The notes: a model not told the origin generated them from the sequence alone. DNA of 64,000 nucleotides from Planococcus citri (GCF_950023065.1 NC_088680.1:39358559-39422558), one strand, 5' to 3'; numbered from the stretch's first letter, positions 37,712-49,870 are shown. Translations and numbers: made by a program.

Positions 37712-40024
37712 TCATAGGTTTAAAATTACCGTATTCATACCTATATTTACGTTATTTTCTTCCAAGAAGGTACGAATCAAAGTACAATACTTATTGTACC
37801 TAAATTCATCTCTGAACGACATATTTCGAAATTTTTGATACGTTTCCGTCGTAGGATTGAACCAACGAATTAATCGATGACATCTCTGAATTCTGTCAGC
37901 TTCAGTAAATTCGCATTGTTCTCCTTCTCCGAGTTCCAGGATAAATCTTACTTCGGTGGTCACATAATCGAGGTTCAAATGTATCATAAGCTCGTTCTTG
38001 TAAGTTCGAATCTCCGCATCGGTTTTCAAACCACACCACTTCATAAGTCGCTCAGCTAAATCGTATTCTTCGCGCGTCAACAACGATCCCCATAATTTCT
38101 CAGCTTCTTTGTAGCTCGACAAAACCGTTCGTTTGAATACGTTGATTTTATCTTCATTCGAATTGAAACACCAACGTAAAAATTCGTCGAGCGATTTGAA
38201 GTCGTCTTTTTTCCACAATAATTCAAAGACCAAATCGGCTATCTTAACTTTCTGATCTTCGCCGTACAGATTGGCTTTATATTCGCTTACGTCTTCGGTT
38301 CTGGGCAAACACCAACAGAATAATTGCTCGATTAAACTATACTGTTCTTTTTTCACCAGCTCGTGAACGGAATTTCGGAAGCATTCGGATACAGCGAGAG
38401 AATTCTCTTTGAAATCGTTGATTTCTTCCGAGTTGGTCAAAAACCAGTAAATTTTTTCATCCAGTTCATCGAAGTTGACATCTTCGCGAATTATTTTTTT
38501 GGCCGAATCTTCGAATATGGCTCGATCCAACGTAGACTTGAATACATTCAAGTAATGGGAAGACGCGATGAAATTTTTCTTGTATTTGGCCGCTTCGATA
38601 TCCGAATTGAAGAACCATCTGATCGTCGAGTCGAATTTCGTTCTATCTCCGGCACTGACTAAGGAACAAATGGCCGCCTTGCATCTTTCGTCGTTTAATA
38701 AAATTTGCTTGAAGTTGAGTTTCTCCGTATCTTCGGAGTAGGTTTTTCTGATAATCGTTTCCAAGACGTTCACGTTGTTATTCTTGATCAATTCCATACA
38801 AGCGTTCAAACAAGAATTAGAAAGTATGAAATTTTGCTTAAATCCAACACTAGCATCCGAGAATAATGTAAGCATGTACTCGGCGTTGATTTCGTTTCGG
38901 AACCAATAAAAAATATGCGCGTTTTCGTTTCTGAAAATATAGTCTTTGATACGTTTAGTAGCGTAGCGCCAAAGCTGTCTGAATATGATTTCGTTGCGAC
39001 ATTGATTTTTGTCGAACTGCATACAGAACGTGATTCGTTTCATGAATTCGTAATATTGTCGACTGGGTATAACGTTGCGAGCGTGGTAAGCGGTGGTTAA
39101 TAGGTAGCTGCCCCAAATAAAATCCTCGAAAATGTTATTCAATATGGTACCGCCGCAATTCTTGAAAACCAATTGTTGATCGTCGCCGTTGATTTGCGAT
39201 AAAAGATAACACTGGAAATCGGCTCCGCTTCTCCGCATCAATTTGATCAAAACGTTAGCTCGTTCTTCGCCGTTCGTCTTATTCCATAAGAATTTCAAAG
39301 CTTCGGTGTTGGTGGTTCCGGCCGCGTTGTAAATATCGTCGTTAACCTTGTACGCGGCGCTTCTGATGAAATCTCCGCTGCTGATGCATTGTTTCCAAAA
39401 TTCGATCATTTTCAAAGTACCGGCGTAAACTTTTTTAGGATCTAATTGTACGTGAATAGTGCTGACGATTGCGAATACGTAACGTTCCAAACAATGAACG
39501 CAGATAATTTTCAACTTGTCGATAGCGTCGAATTTCGGATCAGTTAATAGATTTTCGGCTGATTTGGCGTAATTTACGGTACCTCTGCTGGTGATAACGA
39601 TATGGCGAACGAAATCCAAAGCTTCGGATTGTCTGGCACAGCGAATGTTGAATACGGTACGGTCGATATGTCTGATCCAGTTGTATACATTTTTAACCAC
39701 CTGAGTTACCATTGTGCTGAGTTTTACTCGAGTTCCGGAAAAATACGGGAATACGGTGTACAAATGTTTCAGCAGAATATCGTTGAAATATATTTCTCCT
39801 TCGCAATTTCGATAACACGATTTCGCTATCTCTTCGCCCATAAACTCGATACATTTCGAATACAACAAGTTGACAGCGGCGATGTGTCGCAGAGAAAAAT
39901 CAAAATGGTACTCGATCGCGTCCGTTTCTTTTTCATCTCCTTCGATTGCGGGGATCTTGTGGATGAAATCTATTTCAAATTCGTCGTCTGTGACGAAGTC
40001 ATTCGGTAATTTGCGTTTCGTCAT
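37712..40024 (-). CDS. Intronless 770-residue helical-repeat protein, unknown family
   Basis: A single uninterrupted reading frame from ATG 40024 to the stop at 37712-37714 encodes 770 residues. A TGTGTGCAG acceptor lies 14 nt before the ATG, so an upstream 5' exon is likely. The protein is charged, soluble and predicted helical, with no signal peptide or membrane segment. The C-terminal half (roughly residues 380-760) contains about seven related units of 55-70 residues. Each has a core of the form hydrophobic-x-W-x-F/C followed about 12 residues later by F/Y-K-x-N/T and a Ser, for example IRWFFNSD, IYWFLTNS, LFCWCLPR, LRWCFNSN and MKWCGLKT. I recognise no named domain. Large intronless genes of this type can belong to lineage-specific expanded families; whether this one does cannot be told from one window. 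Confidence 0.75.
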   Translation of the reverse strand: MTKRKLPNDFVTDDEFEIDFIHKIPAIEGDEKETDAIEYHFDFSLRHIAAVNLLYSKCIEFMGEEIAKSCYRNCEGEIYFNDILLKHLYTVFPYFSGTRVKLSTMVTQVVKNVYNWIRHIDRTVFNIRCARQSEALDFVRHIVITSRGTVNYAKSAENLLTDPKFDAIDKLKIICVHCLERYVFAIVSTIHVQLDPKKVYAGTLKMIEFWKQCISSGDFIRSAAYKVNDDIYNAAGTTNTEALKFLWNKTNGEERANVLIKLMRRSGADFQCYLLSQINGDDQQLVFKNCGGTILNNIFEDFIWGSYLLTTAYHARNVIPSRQYYEFMKRITFCMQFDKNQCRNEIIFRQLWRYATKRIKDYIFRNENAHIFYWFRNEINAEYMLTLFSDASVGFKQNFILSNSCLNACMELIKNNNVNVLETIIRKTYSEDTEKLNFKQILLNDERCKAAICSLVSAGDRTKFDSTIRWFFNSDIEAAKYKKNFIASSHYLNVFKSTLDRAIFEDSAKKIIREDVNFDELDEKIYWFLTNSEEINDFKENSLAVSECFRNSVHELVKKEQYSLIEQLFCWCLPRTEDVSEYKANLYGEDQKVKIADLVFELLWKKDDFKSLDEFLRWCFNSNEDKINVFKRTVLSSYKEAEKLWGSLLTREEYDLAERLMKWCGLKTDAEIRTYKNELMIHLNLDYVTTEVRFILELGEGEQCEFTEADRIQRCHRLIRWFNPTTETYQKFRNMSFRDEFRYNKYCTLIRTFLEENNVNIGMNTVILNL

Positions 40025-43000
40025 TGGTAAATTTTCTGCACACACGAAATAAGATCTGCGAACAAGAAAACGTATCTGATTGTATTAATAATGTTATTGT
40101 AGATTGGTTTTCGGCGTAGTTTAGGCAACTTATATAACACATAGGTAGATTAATTTCACGTTTTTCTTCGAGTTGGGTTGATTTTTGATTTACTATATTT
40201 TGGCGGGAACAGGATAAAGATTTGCATAGAACCTTTTCGATCTCTAAATCACACATTTAGTTGTTAAAAACACTTCAGAATTGGGTGCAAAGGGTCGAAC
40301 ATGCTCGATGAATTCCTACAAGGATGCATCAAGCCAAAACATCGCTGACGAAATGAAATGTACTCTCGAATATGATTGTGCAGAATAATATTTCCACCTA
40401 ATTATTTTCAAAATCTATGATTAAGAACACTTACAGATCACAATATTATTGAGTCATTCACTACAAAGTACGAACTCGTGAAAACTTCTATCAACAATGC
40501 ATTTCGATAAATATCACGAATAAACACATTTGATGAAATACTCGATTCAAATAGTTAACTCGAGTTAAGTCAAGTTCTTCTTTTAGACTGATTATATCCA
40601 AATTTTGTACGAAAAAAGGATTATGAACCACATGGTTCAAAGATAAACAACACCGGTAACTTTCCCTCCAAAATCACCCACACTGTGAGACCATTTTCAA
40701 AATTTGAAAAATAAACATAGAAACGCTGGGATTTTTTGAAACACTTGTGAATTATTCAAAAAAAGTAACCATAATGAACTCGAACTAGACACAAATAGAG
40801 AATTTCACACAAAATCGAACTACGTAGTGTCAAAATTTTCGTCGACGAAAATTACAAAGATTCCCTCAGATTTCTGAAGTAAAAGAAGAATGAAATACTC
40901 ACCAAATCACTAGATGACTCAAACTTTTCAATGACAGGACAGGATAAAGATGAATGCGAATTTATCTAACTTAATTAATCAAACTTTCTTCAATTCCGTA
41001 AGAAAAACATCAAACTTTCACTCGAAAAGTCGAAAATGTTAAATGACGTCACATAGTCAGCTGAATACCGGCAAAAAAAAACAACAAAAGAAAAGGACAG
41101 GTCATCTGTCATCGGCGGGCTGAAAAAATGATAGAAGATAGATAGACGATCAAAAATTCGCGAAATCGAATTCAAGTCGAATCACGTGCGAGGTGCGGGT
41201 GAATTTTGTGGTGTCGTTCGCAATGTTGCCAAGTACAGCTTTTTCAAAGGAAGCAAAACACCTCATTTTAGTCATTTTTTGTCATTTTTGAAACGTAAAT
41301 TCAATAAATGAGCTTGAAAATTATTATTTAAACAATTTAATTCAGCAAATAAATTTGTTAAATTAAATTTAGGTCATACTGTTATTTTATTTTGAACCGA
41401 ATGATGAGCATTTTATGCCTAGCAACACTGCATACCCAACGTGCTTATATTTCATTCTTCTTTCTTCAAAACGTTTTGAAATTATGATTTCTGAATAATT
41501 CGGAATAATTATTAGATTTTTAACTTTTTTTGACTGATGCTAGATGTTATTAAAAATTTGAATTTGAATTATTCTTTTCTCTATCTAAAAAACCCAATTT
41601 TCAACGAAGGGGAACAAAAATTCGAACGAAAAACGCTGGAAGTCCAGGCGATCTCGAAAGACGAAAATAAACATGATTTTTCAGTGATTTCGAACTTCGA
41701 AGATAAATAAACCGCAATATTACATTACAATTTGAATTAAATACATAATTAAAAGTACCCGTTTTGCAAAAAAGTCCCTGTTTGACATTGTATTCCAGTA
41801 CCAAGTGATTATCAGCTATTTTATGCCGTCTAGTTCGATCATCTGCAGTATAACCAACGTCCGTCATCTACGCACCTCATAATTATTTTACTCTTCAAAA
41901 GTTCAAAGATGATTCTAATTAGTACTCCATTGTCCAGCAATAAATCCTTTCATTTTCTGCTTCGTCAAACTGACGTCGCCTACGCAAGATTAAAAGCTGA
42001 TGAACAATTTACCAGCTTAATAAGACCTTCTTGTCCTTCGCTGACTAATTTTATTTATGTGACATTCCCACAATTGTTTTTCTCATCGATTTACAATAAT
42101 ATAGGCGAAACTCTGTGTCATAAGTCCTTTAATTCACGCTGGAGTATTTCTCAACCTGCACGTATTTTATTCGACTCACTTCATGCTTTTCTTTCGGTTC
42201 TTTCAGTCAATTTCTTCACAAAAATTAAACTTCCGGGATAAAACACGTCACAAAAATATTATATTACAGTAAAAAATATTTACACAAAAAGAACGATGTT
42301 ATTTTACTCTTAATCCTTTGATTCATCTTTTAGAGCGACGAAACTTGGAATTAGAACATTCGGGAAACATCTGAGAATTCTTCGACTCATTCCGTACCTG
42401 AAATTATAACGTCATTATCATACTGTTATGCCATATAGTATCAACATCAGTAGTTTAGTTCTTATTCATAATTTAACACCATCTGGACAGGGCTAATTAA
42501 TTATAGGAATTGATTTTTCACGAACAATTTTCTATTCGTTGTCTTCATATACCTAATAATAATTTAAGAATTGGTAATCAGTCCTCAATGTTTAGGCGAC
42601 GACGTTTTATGTTCGTTAGCCGACACTAGCATATACTTAGTTTAAAATTCTTATACATCAACCGATGTGAAATTAATTTCAGCTGAATCCGGTTGACGGC
42701 CAAATCTAGGAAAACGCACCGAAAAAAATTCAAACTTACGAGTACATTTTTACAAGTCGAATCTAACAAAGATAACAGCATTTTATGGCAAAAAATGTGC
42801 TCCTGTATAGGTAATATACAATAACTTATACGTCGCTTAAGATTTGGGTGAAAGTGAAACACTTCATCGAGTTCGGTCAAAATAGCAGTTTTTCGTAATT
42901 TCAGTATCACACTACATCATTAAAATTTAAAAAAAAAAAAAAAAAAAAAACAGGTTCAAGCTAAATTATTTAACGAAATAATCGACACAAATTTGATATT

Positions 43001-43466
43001 CTTTGATAAAAATTGATCCAACTTGCAAACTTTAGTGAATGGTTTTTCTTTACAATTTTTTTTCTTCCAAACGTAAGAATTTTTTGCATATTTTATACCT
43101 ACCCAATTTATACACTGTTAGAGAACGAATATCAACGGCAACAATTTTCGATGGCTCACGTGAGATGTCTAAAATATTCTTACGTTTGCCGTAACGTTGT
43201 TATGATGTTATAATACGCAACGACTGATCTAAGAATCTAGTCCGGAGTGAGAGAGATTACCAATGAATTAAATAAACCTGTCAATCATGCGAAAAAACAG
43301 AAGAAGAAGTGTACAGAATATTCGGAGTCGAATACGAAAATGGAAAATGTTAACGGAGAAAGAATTCAAATCAAATCAATCAACGTAGAGTTACACTTAT
43401 GATTACCATTTTGCTAGTTTTAGTATTGTTTCCGTGTGAATAAACCTTTTCGGTATTAGTTTCATG
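40025..43466. other. Intergenic region with weak coding signals
   Basis: Presumed promoter of the 770-residue gene at the left. On the minus strand three segments look partly coding: 41601-41867 (opens MTDVGYTADDRTRRHK), 42338-42402 (after a CAG acceptor, ends FVALKDESKD then TAA) and about 42822-42907 (after a TAG acceptor, before GTATAAGT). Their reading phases do not join cleanly, so I do not call a gene. A poly-A tract of about 21 bases lies near 42929. Confidence 0.35.
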
Positions 43467-44134
43467 TCACGATTTCATGATATTGTCTATTTTCTGCAGC
43501 CACGCTTCGATTTCCGGTTCGTCCAATTTTTCTTCGAGATCTTTGACGATCTAAAAAACACATTCAAAGATTAACCAACTACAATCATACTGACGTACCC
43601 TGAATTGAATATATATTCACCAGCGAAAATTGTAAAACGCTTTCTGGAGGGTTATTGCAAATCATTAATTTTTCTAGTTTCGTCAACGGTGGCTTGAAAT
43701 CTTTCAAAAGGTTCATCATCTCGTTGATTTTAGATTCGTCTTGTTCATTGCACGGTAACTCTTGTAGATAGTGGGAAGTCTACAGATGAATTAACATACC
43801 CTTAATACTTCGAAATATTATTCACAATTTCGCGAATACAGCGATTCAATTATTATATCTTACTTCGTATAAAACTGTAGCTAACTGGGTGGATTCTTGA
43901 TTACTGGGGACGTTGACTGATTTTACATCGTTGATCAGAAAAAGTACCTGAATGAAAGGAGAATATTAGGAGTTCGAAATGTAAGCGTTTGCTCAAAAAA
44001 TATCTGTTTTCAACTTACTTCGTAATTGGAGAGGATTGCAGCTTGAGGATTTTTTCTGCAAATGATAACACGCAATAAAGTATACACAAACAAGCATGAA
44101 ATCAGCGTCAAAATAAAGATACTCACACTTCCAT
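43467..44134 (-). CDS. CRCP: DNA-directed RNA polymerase III subunit RPC9 (CRCP)
   Basis: Five small exons (44127-44134, 44019-44055, 43864-43947, 43621-43779, 43467-43550) total 372 nt, 123 residues. The first coding exon is only 8 nt (ATGGAAGT). The protein opens MEVKNPQAAILSNYEV, continues through a YLQELPC motif and KPPLTKLEKLMICNNPP, and ends in EEKLDEPEIEAWLQKI. This is the RPB4/RPC9 fold (HRDC-like) of the RPC8-RPC9 stalk of RNA polymerase III, needed for initiation at tRNA and 5S genes; the vertebrate orthologue is also known as CGRP receptor component protein. Length matches insect members. It is transcribed away from TMEM120, with about 630 bp between the two start codons. Confidence 0.93.
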
Positions 44135-44767
44135 GTTGTCGTTGGTCTGTCTATATCGATTATAATACTAAAATATCTTAATTAGAGCTTAATTAATAAC
44201 AAATTTCATCGAATTTCATCACATTCGTGTGAATGAATGAATGTGAAAAATTATCATCAGTTCGCGCACATTCTCCCCCCCCCCACTCTAGCGAGTTATC
44301 ATTTTATCAACCTTCAATATTAAACTAAATAGCGAAATTACTCGGTAATTACGGTAATTCGTCGAATGATGTCATTACTGCTGCGTAGCTGCGTAAAAAG
44401 CTTTGAAAAATAGCGGTAGCTTTCACGTTTACATCATTTCAATTTTCATTACGTTTTGAGATAAAGTTCTCGAAAGTTGATCTTTAGTTTTAGTTTAGAA
44501 TTAATGGAGATGTGAATTTGATCAGGTGATAATCGTTTAAAATCCTTGAACTTTTAGAAGTTTCTTACTTCAGGTCGAATGAAAACAAAAATGATAGAGG
44601 TTGTGATAAGAATAGGGCAAATGTTACCGGAGAGGTTATTGCTGAATTTGTATTGATTCGTCGATGGACATTAACTTTTTATCAGAAAAAGTGATTAAAC
44701 TTCACGTCGATCGTTTCATATGTGTTGAATATTTTACCTTTAGTCTACTTTAAGTGCGACTTGCAAC
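44135..44767. promoter_or_regulatory. Divergent promoter region, RPC9 and TMEM120
   Basis: About 630 bp separate the start codons of two head-to-head genes, so both promoters and 5' UTRs must lie here. No TATA box stands out. This is the usual arrangement for housekeeping gene pairs; co-regulation is inference. Confidence 0.5.
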
Positions 44768-46768
44768 ATGGAATACGATAAAATTGAAGATTGTGCGAAA
44801 AATTTAGAAGATTTGGATCAAGAATTCAAACAACTAGACGTAAGTGTTTTGCTTCGTTAATGCTACTGTGTTAATTTTATCCAGTTGAAAAACACGTCAA
44901 CAATTTTCCAGGAGTTACACAAAGAATACGTTACAAAGTTAGAAGCAGTTGGTGAATTACAAGAAAAATGCGTCAAACAATTAAACCATCATCGGTATCG
45001 ACTTGGAATCATATCAAAATCTTTGAAAAAGTAAGTCATATTGGACATTGATTGATTTTATCATTTTCTAGAAGTGACATTAAATGACCGATATTTTACA
45101 GGATTAGAAAAAAGAACGAACCGAATGAAGTGAATAAATTATTCAGTGAGATTTCTAAACGCAAGAGACAACTTGGCGATATCGAACAAGTGCTACCGAA
45201 ACCAAATGGATTGTATTTGAAAATTATCCTTGGTAGATTAAACGTATCTATTTTGAATAAAAGTGACAGGTGAAGAATTAATACTTGATACACATTTCGA
45301 AGCATATTCTTTCAATATTCTGTCATTGAAATATTTTTTCATTTCTACAGGTTTCGGTATAAAGATGAGTATGAAAAATTCAAGCTAGTTCTTAGTGTGA
45401 TTGGTTTCGTATTAGCTGTAATCAACTTGTTCACCAATGTTAGGTAAATATCGCGCAGGTATCTTGATCACGAAACTTTTTCATTTTCAAAAAATTAATC
45501 TGTTCTGATTTTCAGGGTACTTGAAATTATATTGTTATTTTTACTCGTATGGTATTACTGCACATTAACAATCCGTGAAAGTATATTAAAAGTAAATGGC
45601 TCTCGTATCAAAGGCTGGTGGAGATTCCATCATTTTATGTCGACCGTTATATCAGGAGTATTATTAATTTGGCCAAACACAGCCCCATGGTATTTATTCA
45701 GACAGCAATTCATGTATTTTAATGTGTTCATTAGTAAGTTTGATCCAGTAACCTATATCCAACCATTCATCCTCTTCGTTAACTAACCATCCTATTACTT
45801 TTTCAGGTATAATTCAATACTTGCAGTTTGTTTACCAACAAGGTGTTTTGTATCGATTAAAAGCCCTAGGAGAAAGGCATAATATGGACATTACCATTGA
45901 AGGATTTCACTCGTGGATGTGGCGAGGACTTAGCTTTTTGTTACCATTTTTATACGCTGGATATGCATTCCAATTCTATAATGCTTACTCTTTATATAAA
46001 CTATCATATCATCCAGAAGCCACATGGCAGGTATGGCTCTTCATCTTCAATGTCAAACTTGTACCAGTCTTGTGATGTCTATATTTATACTTATAAACCG
46101 ATTGTTTCAGGTACCCGTACTCGCAGTTTTATTCTTCGTACTATTTCTCGGTAACACCATTACTACTTCTATGGTTATACCACAAAAGCTTCAAGAACGT
46201 ATGTGCAATAACAAAGTACGTATAAGTAATTATTCTTCACGAGATGATAAACAAATTACGCGACTACCTAGCGCTCATAAAAAAAAACGTCAAGATATGT
46301 CCTTATAACGTAATGTTTTTTTTTTTTATTACGAGATTGTCTATTGCACATTGATCTCGAATAATGTTCGGTCGTGATATTTTTTTAGTGTCGTTGAAGA
46401 GATAAGTGTACGGTCAGATTGGTTTTATTTGCGTTTCGTAATTTTGTTTTGTCATCATTCGTTTTTGAATGTCATCTAAATCATTGAATTTGTTCATCAT
46501 ACAAAATGAATAGAATATTTCGATTTTAAAATAAATTTAATATTATTTTTAAAAAAAATCGTACACAAGAAAAATTATTGAAATTATTACGGATTTGTAC
46601 ATTTTGGATGTTCAATTAAAACGAAAACTGGCCCTTCGATCGATCATTTAAAATATTCTCTGCTCGCTCAAAGTTCATAGGTCTTCGGCTTTTTACATAA
46701 TCTTTGAATATTTTTTACAGGACGATCAACGAAAGAAAGCCAGCGACAGCGATTCTAAGGAAGATTGA
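44768..46768 (+). CDS. TMEM120: Transmembrane protein 120 homologue (TMEM120)
   Basis: Eight exons (44768-44839, 44912-45030, 45102-45269, 45351-45443, 45516-45733, 45807-46030, 46111-46215, 46721-46768) total 1,047 nt, 348 residues. Residues 1-115 form a coiled-coil N-terminus (CAKNLEDLDQEFKQLDELHK). Six membrane segments follow, with the family motifs KGWWRFHHFMS, WPNTAPWYLFRQQF and FHSWMWRGLSFLLPF. TMEM120 proteins sit in the ER/nuclear envelope; they have a fatty-acid elongase-like fold that binds coenzyme A, and TMEM120A (TACAN) has also been discussed as a mechanosensitive channel. An alternative 3' end exists: without splicing at 46215 the frame stays open to a TAA at 46308, replacing an acidic tail (KASDSDSKED) with a basic one. 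Confidence 0.93.
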
Positions 46769-47113
46769 AGGAGGAGCTAATCCACAAAAAATTATATCAA
46801 ATCTGTTCAGGTAACTGCGATAAGAATCAAGCCGTACCTTTGTGATGTGTTGAATTTTTTCTCTTAATTCGTAATGGGGATCATCGTTAATAGATATTCG
46901 TTATTTATTTGTAGTTTATTTTGTAGATTTGTTATCGGAATATGTTTTTGTGTCATTTTTTTTCATCTAACGTAGAATTATTTATTATTTTGGCGGCGTA
47001 TGTTGCTGTGTAAAAAACGCGTTAATTTTATACGTTTTGGCTAATGGTCAAGATCTCTTTTCTTTTTCTAAATTGGTGAATTAAAAAAGTAGTTTGCTAT
47101 TTTATAAAACGTC

Positions 47114-47130
47114 AATAAAATATTTTTATT
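47114..47130. terminator. Two opposed polyadenylation signals
   Basis: AATAAA on the plus strand at 47114-47119 serves TMEM120. AATAAA on the minus strand (plus-strand TTTATT at 47125-47130) lies 17 nt after the OLA1 stop. The signals are five bases apart, so the two transcripts should overlap at their 3' ends. Confidence 0.65.
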
Positions 47131-47146
47131 AATTCAACATCAGATA

Positions 47147-48994
47147 TTAGGGTTTTTTCTTAGCATCTTTCAGTCCAGCTCCAGCGTTAAATTTGAAAAA
47201 TATTATATCTCCGTCGTCAACAACGTAACCTCGCCCTTGTTGTCTGTATTTTCCGGCAGCCTGTGAAAGTAACGTTTAATAAGAAGTCACACACCAGAAG
47301 TTGCTCATAATACCCTTTAAAATACTCACTTTGACAGCATTTTCTGAGCCTTCGGCTTTAAAATCGTCAAATTTCATTACTTCGGCCATAATGAAACCTT
47401 TCTCGAAATCTGTATGAATTCTTCCAGCAGCTTGGGGTGCTTTGGTACTTTTCTACAAGTAAATTTTAGGATTTTAAGTACGAACTGACCGGATCAGTGG
47501 AGCACAGATGAAAAATATTAATCAACGTACTTGAATCGTCCATGCTTTGACTTCATCTGGACCAGCAGTAAAGAAATATTGCAATTGGAGAGCTTTGTAT
47601 CCTTGTACGATAATTTTATCTAATGCACTTGATTGGAAGAAAACAAATAGAATCAGTACAAGATCCAATCCATTAATTTTACATAGATTCGTTATAAATC
47701 GTGCAATTACCTGGTAGCGTTCACTTCTTTTAAATATGCTTGCCTTTCATCATCTGGCATATCAAAGATTTTATTTTCAAATATCGCACTGAACGGTATG
47801 ATAAGAGCACCAGGATCATTAGCATCGACCCATTCTTTAATTTTAGGTAGCCTAAAATACAACGAATATTGAAAGTAATATTCACTTTTCAGGTGTTTTG
47901 AAAGTCAAGATATGCACAGTACCTACCATTTATTTTTCTTTTTAATGTAATCTTTTTCGGAGAGATTTACCAGATATATCGCTGGTTTAGCCGTTAGGAA
48001 CAAAAATTTGTTAAGAACTTCGATCTGAAAACAAAAATAAAAAAATGAAAAATACCATTTTTCTGAAGTCGGAAAATTGAGAGAGAATTCCTTACATCAG
48101 CAGCACTCCAGTCGTGAAATCTAATATGTTTTTGTTCGTCTATCAAGTGTGCTTTGATTTTCATGTAAGTATCCTAAAATTACGAACAGATTGTAATAAA
48201 TTCAGTGAGAAAATTGTAGCACAAGAAGAATTATAATCTTACATATTCAGCTTTCAATTTCTTATCACCACGTAAGACATTTTTTTCTATTTTTTCTATA
48301 GCGGCTTTCAAAGTTTCTTCGTCTTTTAATAAAAGTTCAAGTTGTAAAATTTCCAAATCTCGAACAGGGTTTACGTCACCTTCGACGTGGATAATCTCAT
48401 CGTCGTCAAAAGCACCTGAAATCGGTGAATTATTAATGAATCGAATAATGATAACGTTCAAGATGTTATCTATGATGTACTCACGGCTGAGGTAGAAAAT
48501 GGCATCACAAGCCTTAATGTGCGATAAAAAAGCGTTACCGAGCCCTTGTCCTTCTGCAGCTCCTTTTACCAATCCAGCAATATCTACCACGTTCAAATAC
48601 GCTGGTACTTTACTGTAATTAGAAAATAACTAAGTGATTATCGAACTTAATCAATCAACTCGTTAATGATTAGGCGACATACCTGGCTGGTTTGTAGTGT
48701 TCTACTAAATAATCAAATCGTGGGTCGGGAACTGGTACCCTACTTGCTGAAAATAATTCGCTGTTAGATTTTCCAAACGGTATAAATTAGAAGAGACATT
48801 TTGAGGTACTTATTTTCATTCGGATCGATGGTACAAAATGGAAAGTTTTCAGCTGCAGCTTGACTTTTCGTGAGTACGTTGAAAAACGTCGATTTTCCAG
48901 CATTTGGTAATCCGACGATACCGATTTTTAAATTAGTACCGATTCTTCCAATAAGTGGTTTCTTCTCAGGTTCTTCTTGTTTTTTCGGAGCCAT
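47147..48994 (-). CDS. OLA1: Obg-like ATPase 1 (OLA1/YchF)
   Basis: Ten exons (48810-48994, 48683-48742, 48485-48612, 48243-48415, 48096-48173, 47927-48024, 47711-47851, 47531-47627, 47330-47452, 47147-47260) total 1,197 nt, 398 residues, close to the usual 396-399. The G domain has the P-loop GLPNAGKST, the switch DIAGLVKGAAEGQGLGNAFL and the NLSEKDYI motif that replaces NKxD and gives this family ATP preference. A coiled-coil insertion (DEETLKAAIEKIEKN) and the C-terminal TGS domain (residues about 300-390, GPDEVKAWTI, GFIMAEVM, GKYRQQGRGYVV) follow. OLA1 is a cytosolic ATPase of the translation factor-related class. Exon 2 uses the acceptor AG at CAGCAAG: the first AG would give an immediate stop. 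The start is the ATG at 48994; an in-frame ATG also occurs at 49069. Confidence 0.95.
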
Positions 48995-49429
48995 GGTTGC
49001 TAAGACTAATATCTGAGTGTTACAGATGAGTAAAACTGTAAAGCAGAAGCGAAACACTCGATTAGACATGTTTTTATGCCGGGGTTTGAATATTAAAATC
49101 TGTGTGAGAAAATACGATTAGACCTTACCTTCAGCTAATTATAATTATACGAAACGGTGGTAACCGAAATGAATTTCGAATTTATTTTAAAATATTATTA
49201 GAATATACAAAAATCTACTCTAACATTCAGAATTCCGGAAAAAGTTTGAACTTTGAAAAAATTCCATGTTGACAAAAAATTTCTTGATTTTTTTGGCGTT
49301 GTGATATCACGTAGGAGTCATTTACACGAATGAACATGAACAAAAATGAAAATAATTAATTTGAAAAAGATTTTTTACACAATGTTATTTTTGATAGAAA
49401 ATTTTTTATTATTTTTTTTCTCTCTGTCT
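48995..49429. promoter_or_regulatory. 5' UTR and promoter region of OLA1
   Basis: Contains the OLA1 leader with a plausible 5'-UTR acceptor just before the start codon (TATTAGTCTTAG at about 48999-49010 on the minus strand). The LTR retrotransposon begins 435 bp upstream of the OLA1 start and may have truncated or displaced the promoter. Confidence 0.4.
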
Positions 49430-49855
49430 TGAAGTAGGAGGTAGACCTACGACATAAGAGTACCTCTAGTACGGTTATTGACCGGATGCGGACGTTAATA
49501 ACCACGAGGAGGATACACTGATTTGTTCAACGGATAATACTTTTATAACAAATTAAAACCCATGTACAGAATAATACGTTTATTATAATTAATATCTGTA
49601 CAATTACATAAACATACATGTATTATTCTCTTCAGCGTTACTCAATAAGACCGACACCAATTATTCTCATTACCGTTCTCGGCTCGAAGCACTGGACGGG
49701 TTTAGGAATAGTAGCATCAGATCACAAGAGCCAACACTGGGCAACTTTTGGTAGCCCAGCTTCTTCTATATATATTGATCGGATACGTAACTCATCTGCG
49801 AGAAGCGTTCCGGCGCAGTACGTAGCGGTTCCCTGCACGCCCCCTACCCACTACA
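49430..49855 (-). repeat. 3' LTR of the retrotransposon
   Basis: 426 bp, TG...CA ends, one base different from the other LTR. In element orientation it carries an AATAAA (plus-strand TTTATT near 49577) for transcript end formation. The plus strand of the LTR contains a long chance ORF, repeated in the other LTR until the 3' flank. Confidence 0.95.
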
Positions 49856-49870
49856 TTGCCCCCCGAGCCG
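49856..49870 (-). other. Polypurine tract
   Basis: On the minus strand the 3' LTR is immediately preceded by CTCGGGGGGCAA, a G-rich purine run of the kind that primes plus-strand DNA synthesis. Confidence 0.55.
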
